A stretch of DNA of 5,269 bases from Pseudomonadota bacterium (lineage in GTDB: Bacteria > Pseudomonadota > Gammaproteobacteria > Xanthomonadales > Xanthomonadaceae): positions 1 through 5,269 of the forward strand of contig JAEWNA010000140.1 of assembly GCA_023392975.1 (NCBI GenBank), written 5' to 3'. A program made the translations under genes and the position numbers. Of this stretch, positions 1 to 5,269 are shown piece by piece (the first letter of the stretch is position 1; each line of letters opens with the position of its first letter). The notes beneath the pieces are model-generated. The model was not told the DNA's origin and did no database searches. It saw only the letters and a list, made by a program, of their open reading frames with translations.

Positions 1-461
1 GCCTTGAGCTTGCGCAGGGTCTCGCTGACGTCGCGGGCGATGGCGTTGTCGTGCACTTCCAGCGTCTTGATCACGCCTTCCGGGTTGATGATGAAGGTGC
101 CGCGCAGGGCCAGGCCTTCTTCCTCGATGTGCACGCCGAACGCGCGGGTCAGCTGGTGGGTCGGGTCGCCGACCAGCGGGAACTGGGCCTTGCCCACCGC
201 CGGGGAGGTCTCGTGCCACACCTTGTGCGAGAAATGCGTGTCGGTGGTGACGATGTAGACCTCGGCGTTGGCCTTCTGGAACTCGGCGTAGTTGTTGGCC
301 GCGTCCTCGACCTCGGTCGGGCAGTTGAAGGTGAAGGCGGCGGGCATGAAGATCAGGACCGACCACTTGCCCTTGAGGGTCTCGTCGGTGACCGGGACGA
401 ATTCTCCGGCGTGGAAGGCAGTGGCCTTGAAGGGCTGGACCTGGGTGTTGATCAGGGACAT
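1..461 (-). CDS. ahpC: Alkyl hydroperoxide reductase subunit C (peroxiredoxin), 3' end cut by window edge
   Basis: Typical 2-Cys peroxiredoxin that reduces hydrogen peroxide and organic hydroperoxides in the cytoplasm; it is normally re-reduced by the flavoprotein AhpF. Reading the minus strand from the ATG at 461-459 gives 153 complete codons before the window ends. The protein starts MSLINTQVQPFKA. The peroxidatic cysteine is Cys47 in the motif FTFNCPTEVED (residues 43-53), preceded by the VLIFMPAAF strand. Further family blocks follow: IVTTDTHFSHKVWHE, FPLVGDPT and LRGTFIINPEGVIK. Family members are about 187 aa, so roughly 34 C-terminal residues, including the resolving cysteine, lie outside the window. 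The start is supported by a good Shine-Dalgarno sequence GAGGAA at 466-471, four bases before the ATG. The gene diverges from prmC and sits behind an OxyR-like site (553-589). In Xanthomonas ahpC heads an ahpC-ahpF-oxyR cluster; the neighbours on that side cannot be seen here. Confidence 0.97.
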   Translation of the reverse strand, partial: MSLINTQVQPFKATAFHAGEFVPVTDETLKGKWSVLIFMPAAFTFNCPTEVEDAANNYAEFQKANAEVYIVTTDTHFSHKVWHETSPAVGKAQFPLVGDPTHQLTRAFGVHIEEEGLALRGTFIINPEGVIKTLEVHDNAIARDVSETLRKLK

Positions 462-523
462 CGTGTTCCTCGATGGGTGCGGGTGGTGGGGGTATGGCGA
501 CCGGTTCCGATCGCGACCCGCAC

Positions 524-553
524 AGTCTACGGACCTGAATACGATCGATCCAA
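524..553 (-). promoter_or_regulatory. Candidate sigma-70 promoter of ahpC
   Basis: On the minus strand, TTGGAT (548-553) can serve as a weak -35 (first three bases match TTGACA). It is separated by 18 bases from TAGACT (524-529), a 4/6 match to the -10 consensus. Transcription would start near 517 and leave a leader of about 55 nt before the ahpC ATG. The poor -35 touching the OxyR-like site fits an activator-dependent promoter. The assignment rests on pattern and geometry only. Confidence 0.4.
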
Positions 554-569
554 TGAATCCGTTGGATCG
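546..569. repeat. 8-bp inverted repeat between ahpC and prmC
   Basis: CGATCCAA (546-553) and TTGGATCG (562-569) are perfect inverted copies around an 8-base centre. The left arm contains the candidate ahpC -35, and the right arm overlaps the degenerate OxyR half-site. It could be an operator for a second regulator, part of the OxyR contact region, or chance. It is too far upstream of either coding sequence to act as an attenuator hairpin for ahpC if the proposed start site is right. Confidence 0.5.
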
Positions 570-589
570 TTAAAATAGATAAAAACTAT
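553..589 (-). promoter_or_regulatory. OxyR binding site upstream of ahpC
   Basis: OxyR sites follow two copies of ATAGnTnnnAnCTAT spaced by 7 bases. Positions 575-589 read ATAGATAAAAACTAT on the plus strand. All ten defined positions match, and the motif matches on either strand because it is palindromic. Seven bases further toward ahpC, 553-567 gives a degenerate second half-site with about 5 of 10 defined positions matching, including the outer AT pairs. That half-site abuts the candidate -35 at 548-553, the geometry of OxyR-activated promoters. The alternative partner on the other side (597-611) also matches poorly, so the footprint could extend either way. Activation of ahpC by oxidised OxyR is well established in enterics and Xanthomonas; its operation here is inferred. 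Confidence 0.75.
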
Positions 590-679
590 CAATTCCGAGG
601 TTTCGATCCCCGACGCCGAACGCCCTGCTGGCCGGCGGCGGGCGACGTTAAGCTGTCCCGCCCCGCGTCCCGCCCGCCG

Positions 680-1513
680 ATGACCGTCGATCCCACAGTC
701 CATGCCCTGCTCCGGGAAGCCGTCGGCCGCGTCGATCCGGTCGATGCGGACCTGCTCCTCGGGCACGCGCTGGGCCGCGCGCGGACCTGGTTGATCGCCC
801 ATCGCGACGACCTGGTGCCGTCGGACGCCGCCGAACGCTTCCGGTCGCTGCTCGCCCGCCGCGCTGCCGGCGAGCCGGTGGCCTACCTGACCGGTCGCCG
901 CGGCTTCTGGCGGTTCGACCTCGCAGTCACGCCCGACACCCTCATCCCGCGGCCGGAGACCGAGCTGCTGGTCGAACTGGCCCTCGACCGCCTGCCCGAA
1001 GGCCGCGACCTGGCGATCGCCGACCTCGGCACCGGCAGCGGCGCGATCGCCCTCACGCTCGCGCACGAGCGTCCGCGCGCCCGCGTGCTGGCGACGGACG
1101 CCAGCGCCGGCGCGCTCGCGGTGGCGCGTGCGAATGCGCAGACGCTGGCGCTCGCGAACGTGCGCTTCGCCGAAGGCGACTGGTGCGCGCCGCTGGCGGG
1201 CGAACGCTTCGACCTGATTGCCAGCAATCCGCCCTACATCGCCGAAGGCGACCCGCATCTGGTCGAAGGCGACCTGCGCTTCGAGCCCGCGTCCGCGCTG
1301 TCCTCCGGCGCCGACGGCCTCGACGCCATCCGTCGCATCGCCGCCGACGCGCGACGGCATCTGCAGCCGGGCGGCTGGCTGCTGTTCGAGCACGGCTACG
1401 ACCAGGGCGTGGCCGTGCGTACGCTGCTGGCGTCGCTCGGCTACGCGGAGATCGCCACCGAACGCGACCTGGAGGATCGCGACCGGGTGACGTTCGGCCG
1501 CTGGCCGGCCTGA
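680..1513 (+). CDS. prmC: Peptide chain release factor N5-glutamine methyltransferase
   Basis: S-adenosylmethionine-dependent enzyme (also called HemK) that methylates the glutamine of the GGQ motif in release factors RF1 and RF2, improving translation termination. The 277-aa product has the normal family length. It has an N-terminal helical substrate-binding domain (about 1-75) ending in GEPVAYLTG (64-72), followed by a Rossmann methyltransferase domain. Visible signatures are LIPRPETE (88-95), the SAM-binding loop DLGTGSGAI (115-123), the acidic residue ending strand 2 in LATD (137-140), and the catalytic/substrate motif NPPY (183-186) in ASNPPYI. The C-terminal GGWLLFEHG block (231-239) is also typical. 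The ATG at 680 gives the expected N-terminus despite lacking an obvious ribosome site. In many bacteria prmC lies beside prfA; here it instead diverges from ahpC and precedes pip by 49 bases. Confidence 0.97.
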   Translation: MTVDPTVHALLREAVGRVDPVDADLLLGHALGRARTWLIAHRDDLVPSDAAERFRSLLARRAAGEPVAYLTGRRGFWRFDLAVTPDTLIPRPETELLVELALDRLPEGRDLAIADLGTGSGAIALTLAHERPRARVLATDASAGALAVARANAQTLALANVRFAEGDWCAPLAGERFDLIASNPPYIAEGDPHLVEGDLRFEPASALSSGADGLDAIRRIAADARRHLQPGGWLLFEHGYDQGVAVRTLLASLGYAEIATERDLEDRDRVTFGRWPA

Positions 1514-1529
1514 AGGCCTGCGCTACACT
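1501..1529 (+). promoter_or_regulatory. Possible promoter for pip at the end of prmC
   Basis: TACACT at 1524-1529 (in GCGCTACACTC) is a 4/6 -10 match and lies just after the prmC stop; CTGGCC at 1501-1506, 17 bases upstream, is a poor -35. If it is used, transcription begins near 1536. That would exclude the ATG at 1533 as the pip start and favour the ATG at 1563. The evidence is weak, and read-through from prmC is equally possible. Confidence 0.3.
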
Positions 1530-1562
1530 CCGATGCCCTGCCAGTCCGCCCCCGAGACGCCC

Positions 1563-2507
1563 ATGCGCACGCTGTATCCCGAGATCGCGCCGTACGACAC
1601 CGGCACCCTGCAGGTCGACGATCGCCACGTCCTCTACTACGAGCAATGCGGCAACCCGGACGGCAAGCCGGTGGTGATGCTGCACGGCGGCCCGGGCGGC
1701 GGTTGCAGCACGAAGATGCGGCGGTTCCACGATCCGGCGAAGTACCGCATCGTGCTGTTCGACCAGCGCGGCGCCGGGCGTTCCACGCCGCATGCGGACC
1801 TCGTCGGCAACACCACCTGGGATCTCGTCGCCGATATCGAGACGCTTCGCGAAAGGCTCGGCATCGAGCGCTGGCAGGTGTTCGGCGGCTCCTGGGGTTC
1901 GACGCTGGCGCTGGCCTACGCCGAGACGCATCCCGAGCGCGTCACCGAACTCGTGCTGCGAGGCATCTTCATGCTGCGGCGCTGGGAGCTGGAGTGGTTC
2001 TACCAGGAAGGCGCCTCGCGGCTGTTCCCGGACGCATGGGAACACTACCTTGCCGCGATCCCCGCAGTGGAACGCGCCGACCTGATCTCGGCCTACCACC
2101 GCCGACTGACCAGCGACGACGAAGCCACCCGCCTCGCCGCCGCGCGCGCCTGGGCCGTGTGGGAAGGCGCGACCAGCTTCCTGCACGTCGACGACGATTT
2201 CGTCGCCGGCCACGAGGACGCGCACTTCGCGCTCGCCTTCGCCCGCATCGAGAACCACTACTTCGTCAACGGCGGCTTCTTCGAGGTCGAGGACCAGCTG
2301 TTGCGCGACGCCCATCGCATCGCCGACATCCCTGGCATGATCGTCCACGGCCGCTACGACGTGGTCTGCCCGATCCAGAACGCCTGGGACCTGCACAAGG
2401 CCTGGCCGAAGGCCGAGCTGATGGTCTCGCCGGCGTCCGGTCATTCCGCGTTCGAGGCGGAGAACACCGACGCGCTGGTGCGGGCGACGGATCGGTTCGC
2501 GGGCTGA
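1563..2507 (+). CDS. pip: Proline iminopeptidase (prolyl aminopeptidase, family S33)
   Basis: Cytoplasmic serine exopeptidase (EC 3.4.11.5) that releases N-terminal proline from peptides. The 314-aa alpha/beta-hydrolase has the oxyanion-region motif HGGPGGG (41-47), FDQRGAGRS (66-74), and the nucleophile elbow GGSWGS (108-113) with Ser110. The acid is Asp266 in HGRYDVVCP (262-270) and the base is His294 in SGHSAF (292-297). These numbers match my recollection of the Xanthomonas enzyme whose structure is known. The cap domain includes the characteristic WEGATSF and ENHYF segments. No signal peptide is present. An in-frame ATG at 1533 would add ten residues, but the N-terminus MRTLYPEI at 1563 is the usual one for this family, and a weak GAGA lies five bases upstream. 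The HExxH gene begins 7 bases after the stop, suggesting co-transcription. Confidence 0.97.
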   Translation: MRTLYPEIAPYDTGTLQVDDRHVLYYEQCGNPDGKPVVMLHGGPGGGCSTKMRRFHDPAKYRIVLFDQRGAGRSTPHADLVGNTTWDLVADIETLRERLGIERWQVFGGSWGSTLALAYAETHPERVTELVLRGIFMLRRWELEWFYQEGASRLFPDAWEHYLAAIPAVERADLISAYHRRLTSDDEATRLAAARAWAVWEGATSFLHVDDDFVAGHEDAHFALAFARIENHYFVNGGFFEVEDQLLRDAHRIADIPGMIVHGRYDVVCPIQNAWDLHKAWPKAELMVSPASGHSAFEAENTDALVRATDRFAG

Positions 2508-2514
2508 CGGTGCC

Positions 2515-3527
2515 ATGCTCAGGGCGCTGTGGGCCCGTTTCACCGGCAACGATGGCCCCGAGCACCGCCAGGACATCCGGCCCGCGACCAGCTTCGATCC
2601 GGTGGAAATGGTGTGGCGCGACGATACCCGCATGCCGATTCCGGCGTGGCGGGAGATCAGGAAGTCGGCGCCCGATGCATTGACTGATGTCGAACGCGAT
2701 GCCTTCTGGAGCGCGGCGGCGGGTCATTGGTTGACGGCGCTCGCGGGGGAGCTGGGCGAGGACTATCGCATCCATCAGTCGCCGGATTTCCTGCTGTTGT
2801 CCGCGCTGGAGGATCGGCCCGCCGAATTGCTGCTGACGTTCTGCCAATCGGTGCGCCGCAGGATCCTCCGCAACCTCGGCGAGGTCGCGAAGGCGCGCGT
2901 GTTCGGACGACACGTGATCCTCTTGTTCGCGTTCGAGGACGATTACTACGACTACATCTCGCACTACGGCGAGCAGGGCGGCGAGTACGCGATGTCTTCC
3001 GGCTGTTTCATCAATGCCGGTTACGGACACTTCGTCCTGTTCGAGGACGAACTGGAACACATGCAGCCGGTGATCGCGCACGAGCTCACCCACTGTCTCC
3101 TCATGCATCTGCGCATCCCGGCCTGGCTCAACGAAGGCATGGCCGTGAATACCGAGCATGCGCTGTTCCCGTATCTCGCCGACCCGCGGAACGCGCTGTA
3201 CCGCCCGGCCGAACTGCGCGCGAAGCACGAGGCGTTCTGGAACGCGGACACCATCCAGGAATTCTGGTCCGGGAAGTCGTTCAAGCGCCCGACGACGGCA
3301 ACATGCTCTCGTACGACATGGCGAAGCGGATCACTGCCAATGCCGCGCGCGACGAGGCGGCATTCCGCGCCTTCCTGCGCGATGCGCAATACCGGGACGG
3401 CGGGCTGTCGGCCGAGCATCACCTCGGCTATCCGCTCGAACACCTCGTGCTGGTGATGCTGGGCGAAGGCGACTGGCGGCCGGCGCCGGAGCGGTGGGTG
3501 CAAGGCACCGAGAAAGGCCAGTTCTGA
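2515..3527 (+). pseudogene. Gluzincin-like metallopeptidase-domain protein, interrupted by a single-base frameshift
   Basis: As read, the frame from ATG 2515 ends at 3456 (313 aa), but only residues 1-259 look genuine. After KSFKRP (254-259, ending near 3291) the tail is rich in Ser, Thr, Arg and Cys, like an out-of-frame reading. A coherent sequence continues in another frame to the TGA at 3525-3527: DDGNMLSYDMAKRIT and onward, ending WVQGTEKGQF. Adding one C to the run at 3288-3290 joins both halves into about 337 aa. The core carries VIAHELTHCLL with the zinc motif HELTH (189-193, Glu190 catalytic), then IPAWLNEGMAV, where Glu207 is a likely third ligand. This HExxH-x13-E arrangement resembles 'peptidase MA-like' gluzincins. 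No signal peptide or membrane segment is seen. The substrate is unknown. All putative zinc ligands lie upstream of the break. Either a true mutation or a sequencing/assembly indel could explain it. Confidence 0.8.
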
Positions 3528-3699
3528 GGTTGTCGATCGGCGGATGGCGAGGGTGGTAGTGAGCGCAGCGGACCCATCATCCGTTGCCTTCGGTCGCCAT
3601 GACACCTCGATCTCATCTCAAGCAAGATGGTCTGACGACACATCGTTGTCGATGCGGCGGCGTTTCGTCCGTGGTGAGGTTTGCTTCGCTTCCCGCCGC
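3528..3699. other. Convergent intergenic region, no gene seen
   Basis: These 172 bases separate the ends of the plus-strand metallopeptidase-like gene and the minus-strand ATP-grasp gene. I find no convincing coding sequence or RNA gene. A small stem-loop is possible at 3636-3651 (CGACA, 6-base loop, TGTCG), with no run of T after it on either strand. A 7-base inverted pair at 3544-3550 / 3594-3600 (ATGGCGA / TCGCCAT) encloses 43 bases and is unconvincing as a terminator. Confidence 0.6.
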
Positions 3700-3716
3700 T
3701 CATGATGCGGCGAAGC
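3683..3716. terminator. Weak stem-loop at the 3' end of the ATP-grasp gene
   Basis: GCTTCGC (3683-3689) and GCGAAGC (3710-3716) are perfect inverted copies. A competing inner stem, GCCGC (3695-3699) / GCGGC (3707-3711), puts the ATP-grasp stop codon in its loop. No U-tract follows in either direction, so an intrinsic terminator is only a possibility. The structure may instead just stabilise converging transcript ends. Confidence 0.25.
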
Positions 3717-4530
3717 GTTCGATGACGCCGCGCCACAGGCGCTGCGGCGGGATGCCGGCGTGGCCGGATTCCTGCGCGTCATTGCATTCGATGACGATCC
3801 AGCCCCCATCCGCGGTCATGGCGATGTCGACGACGAGGAACGGCACTGGCACGCGTGCCGCGACGCGGGCTGCCAATGCAAATCCCTCGTCGAGCCGGTC
3901 GCTGCGATACGGCGCCACCTGGTACCAGTACGGGCCGCAGCCGACGCAGGTGCCGTGCAGCCAGAACGTCCTGAATTCCAGCGACGGCCGGATCTTGTTC
4001 GGCACGTCGCCGGGCACGGGCGCCAACGGCACGAATTCGCGGAGCACGGGCGGCTGCCAGTGCAGGATCGGGTCGCGGGCGTAGGCCTCGCGGGCGCGTG
4101 CGTAGTGCGCGCGATCGCGGATCACTGCGAGGTCGGGGTTGTGGCGACTGGTCTGTCGCGAGCCCTTGAGGAACACCGGCCAGCCGAATTCGGCTTCGAC
4201 GAGATCGACATCGGGCAGCGCCCCGAACACGCGCGTCCGCGGCGTGCTGTCGGCGATCAGCGGATACCAGCGTTCGATCTCGCTCGCGATGAGGTGCTGG
4301 TCGGGATCGTTGATCGCGCGCACGCCCATCGCCAGCGCGTCGGCGTAGGTGGCAGCGTAATCCGCTAGTGCGCCGATGCGCAGGATGCCGGTGATCTCCG
4401 CATCGAGGCGATACGGATGGCGGCAGACGAAGTGCAGGCCGAAATCGAAATCGTAGGCGGCGACGCCGGTCGGGCGGGAGAGGAGCGCGAGCCTGTCTTC
4501 AATGACCAGCAGCTCGGTGGGGATCGGCAT
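3700..4530 (-). CDS. ATP-grasp protein, R2K clade-like (probable ATP-dependent carboxylate ligase)
   Basis: Probable cytoplasmic ATP-grasp enzyme of 276 aa. This fold activates a carboxylate with ATP to an acyl-phosphate and couples it to an amine or thiol; the substrate here is unknown. The nucleotide-binding lysine is likely Lys122 in WPVFLKGSRQTSRH (117-130). REFVPLA (164-170) follows at the hinge between subdomains. LEFRTFWLHG (184-193) supplies Glu185/Arg187, and VVDIAM (233-238) followed by WIVIECNDAQESGHAG (244-259) supplies the metal-binding Asp235, Glu248 and Asn250. The ECNDAQ-SG-AG ending and the spaced Arg/Lys residues resemble the R2K clade, which includes eukaryotic CDC123; I assign the clade from memory of the motifs. 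Residues 1-110 are the N-terminal pre-ATP-grasp part. The ATG at 4530 shares its A with the upstream gene's TGA (TGATG). A GAGG about ten bases upstream gives modest ribosome-site support, and coupling is likely. Confidence 0.85.
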   Translation of the reverse strand: MPIPTELLVIEDRLALLSRPTGVAAYDFDFGLHFVCRHPYRLDAEITGILRIGALADYAATYADALAMGVRAINDPDQHLIASEIERWYPLIADSTPRTRVFGALPDVDLVEAEFGWPVFLKGSRQTSRHNPDLAVIRDRAHYARAREAYARDPILHWQPPVLREFVPLAPVPGDVPNKIRPSLEFRTFWLHGTCVGCGPYWYQVAPYRSDRLDEGFALAARVAARVPVPFLVVDIAMTADGGWIVIECNDAQESGHAGIPPQRLWRGVIERFAAS

Positions 4531-5183
4531 CAGGTCGACGCCTCGAACCCCGCCACCTCCTCTTCCACCAGCAGCGCCTGCAGCTGCGCCGCCGACGCTC
4601 GCCGCATCGGTTTCTCGTCGATGCTCGACAGCGGGGCCTGGCGCAGGGCGGCGTGGGGGAGGACGGTGAGGTCGAAGGTCAGCTCCTCGGCGGAGAACAG
4701 CCAGATCGGGGCGTCGAGCGCGCGTTCGCGGTCGAGGCGGACGCGGCGGCTGCGGGGTTCGGCCGGGATGCGGTGTTCGTCGAGGAAGCGCGGCACGCTG
4801 TCGGCGTCGTCGGTGTAGAGCTGCAGGTGCACGGGCGAGTTGGCGTCGGCGGTGCCTTCGAGCACCGGGCCGACGAGGCGGGCGTCGAAGTCGCCGAAGA
4901 AGTCGAGCGCGCGCAGGGCGGCCTCGCGGCGGCGGCGCAGTTCGCCGGTCTGGCTGTCGCCCTGGAACAGGCGCTGGTATTCGCGCAGTGCTTCCTCAAT
5001 CTCGCGGTTGCGCGGCAGCGAGGCGTCGTCGTGGATGCCCAGGCGGGCGGCGGCCTTGAGCTTGGCCTGGTGGAAGTCGCGGATGCCGGATTCGGCGATC
5101 AGCCGGGCGGCTTCGTGGGCGAGCCGGTAGCGGCGCTCTCGGGTCTTCGTTTCGGCGTGTTGGCGGGCGTGGCGCATGAGCAT
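4530..5183 (-). CDS. Uncharacterised protein coupled to the ATP-grasp gene, possibly nucleotidyltransferase-like
   Basis: I do not recognise this 217-aa protein with certainty. Residues 1-95 look helical and strongly basic (RHARQH, TKTRERRYRL), with AARLIAESGIRDF and KLKAAARLGI reminiscent of a helix-turn-helix segment. Residues 100-180 look alpha/beta: GPVLEGTADANSPVHLQLYT (105-124) resembles the G[ST]...SDxDLhL core of nucleotidyltransferases. However, the two catalytic aspartates would be Pro117 and His119, so activity by that chemistry is doubtful. LTFDLTVLP (168-176) could be the third core strand. There is no signal peptide, membrane segment or cysteine. The ATG at 5183 is followed by another ATG two codons on (5177). 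Only a weak GGGA precedes the first, and a candidate promoter is close upstream. It overlaps the ATP-grasp start by one base, so the two products probably work together. Confidence 0.8.
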   Translation of the reverse strand: MLMRHARQHAETKTRERRYRLAHEAARLIAESGIRDFHQAKLKAAARLGIHDDASLPRNREIEEALREYQRLFQGDSQTGELRRRREAALRALDFFGDFDARLVGPVLEGTADANSPVHLQLYTDDADSVPRFLDEHRIPAEPRSRRVRLDRERALDAPIWLFSAEELTFDLTVLPHAALRQAPLSSIDEKPMRRASAAQLQALLVEEEVAGFEAST

Positions 5184-5205
5184 CGTCCCGGCGTGGCCAG
5201 GCCCG

Positions 5206-5233
5206 ACTGTAGCGGATGCCCGTGAAATCGCAA
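5206..5233 (-). promoter_or_regulatory. Candidate promoter of the two-gene minus-strand unit
   Basis: On the minus strand, TTGCGA (5228-5233, 4/6 to the -35 consensus) is followed after 16 bases by TACAGT (5206-5211, 4/6 to the -10). This predicts a start near 5199 and a leader of about 16 nt before the ATG at 5183. I see no operator-like repeat in the remaining sequence to the window edge (5234-5269). Confidence 0.4.
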
Positions 5234-5269
5234 ACCGGGCGCGACGAGGGCCGCGGGTCGGGCCGGGCC

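Larger units (their letters stand above)
462..679. other. Divergent intergenic region ahpC / prmC
   Basis: This 218-base spacer has a conspicuously AT-rich core (about 570-595) in an otherwise GC-rich window. That core holds the OxyR-like site and the inverted repeat described separately. On the plus strand, TAAAAT at 571-576 is a 5/6 match to a -10 element and could start a prmC transcript with a leader of about 95 nt, although no good -35 precedes it. A nearer but weaker alternative is TAAGCT at 649-654. No clear Shine-Dalgarno sequence precedes the prmC ATG, and no small open reading frame here looks real. Confidence 0.6.

Noticed and set aside
51..578. 175-codon plus-strand frame opposite ahpC
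   Set aside because: It is antisense to an unmistakable AhpC with its Cys47 motif and runs through the ahpC promoter.
527..1393. 288-codon minus-strand frame from within prmC toward ahpC
   Set aside because: It is antisense to prmC and crosses the OxyR/promoter region. It shows no domain-like sequence, so it is a shadow frame.
1507..1518. Inverted sequence GGCCT-GA-AGGCC at the prmC stop codon
   Set aside because: A two-base loop is too tight for a stable hairpin, and no T-run follows, so it is not a credible terminator.
1533..1562. Ten-residue N-terminal extension of Pip from the ATG at 1533
   Set aside because: The family N-terminus begins at MRTLYP (1563), residue numbering of the triad fits that start, and a possible -10 ends only three bases before the 1533 ATG.
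1053..2633. 526-codon open frame on the minus strand opposite prmC and pip
   Set aside because: It lies antisense to two well-supported genes. Its composition (Arg/Ala/Gly/Val-rich with no recognisable domain) is what a high-GC shadow frame gives.
3544..3600. 7-bp inverted pair ATGGCGA / TCGCCAT downstream of the metallopeptidase-like gene
   Set aside because: The 43-base separation and absence of a T-run make a terminator or recombination site unlikely; the match is short enough to be chance.
3584..4368. Plus-strand frames opposite the ATP-grasp gene (166 and 202 codons)
   Set aside because: The minus-strand frame has ATP-grasp motifs throughout; the plus-strand frames have none.
4653..5225. 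190-codon plus-strand frame opposite the 217-aa protein
   Set aside because: Gly/Val/Ala/Glu-rich mirror-frame composition. The minus-strand frame abuts the ATP-grasp gene with TGATG coupling and has a candidate promoter.
1..5269. Search for CRISPR arrays, tRNA genes, insertion-sequence ends or phage genes
   Set aside because: No regularly spaced repeats, cloverleaf-like sequences, transposase frames or phage proteins were seen.

Overview
High-GC (by eye roughly two thirds G+C) proteobacterial chromosome, very probably Xanthomonadaceae/Lysobacteraceae (Xanthomonas, Lysobacter or Luteimonas type). The best taxonomic clue is the prolyl aminopeptidase: its start, length (314 aa) and Ser110/Asp266/His294 triad match my recollection of the Xanthomonas enzyme. 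I see no RNA gene, insertion sequence, CRISPR array or phage gene. This looks like ordinary core chromosome plus a few poorly characterised genes.

Layout. (1) 1-461, minus strand: the 5' part of ahpC (peroxiredoxin), cut by the left window edge. (2) 462-679: divergent intergenic region. It holds a perfect OxyR-type half-site (ATAG-N7-CTAT with the inner T and A also conserved) placed just upstream of a plausible ahpC promoter, and an 8-bp inverted repeat overlapping the -35. (3) 680-3527, plus strand: prmC (release-factor glutamine methyltransferase), pip (prolyl aminopeptidase) and a gluzincin-like HExxH protein. The last gene is interrupted by an apparent single-base frameshift near 3286-3291. 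(4) 3528-3699: convergent intergenic region with only weak hairpins. (5) 3700-5183, minus strand: a two-gene unit of an uncharacterised 217-aa protein followed by an ATP-grasp protein of the R2K type. The two overlap by one base (TGATG), and a candidate promoter lies at 5206-5233.

How the genes relate. AhpC detoxifies peroxides and appears to be under OxyR control. PrmC modifies translation release factors. Pip and the metallopeptidase-like protein are both (predicted) peptidases 7 bp apart and are probably co-transcribed. The minus-strand pair is the least understood part. An R2K ATP-grasp is expected to form an amide/peptide-type bond on an unknown substrate, and its coupled partner may be a catalytically degenerate nucleotidyltransferase-like protein. 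This pair is the best candidate for undescribed biology here, but its function is inference only.
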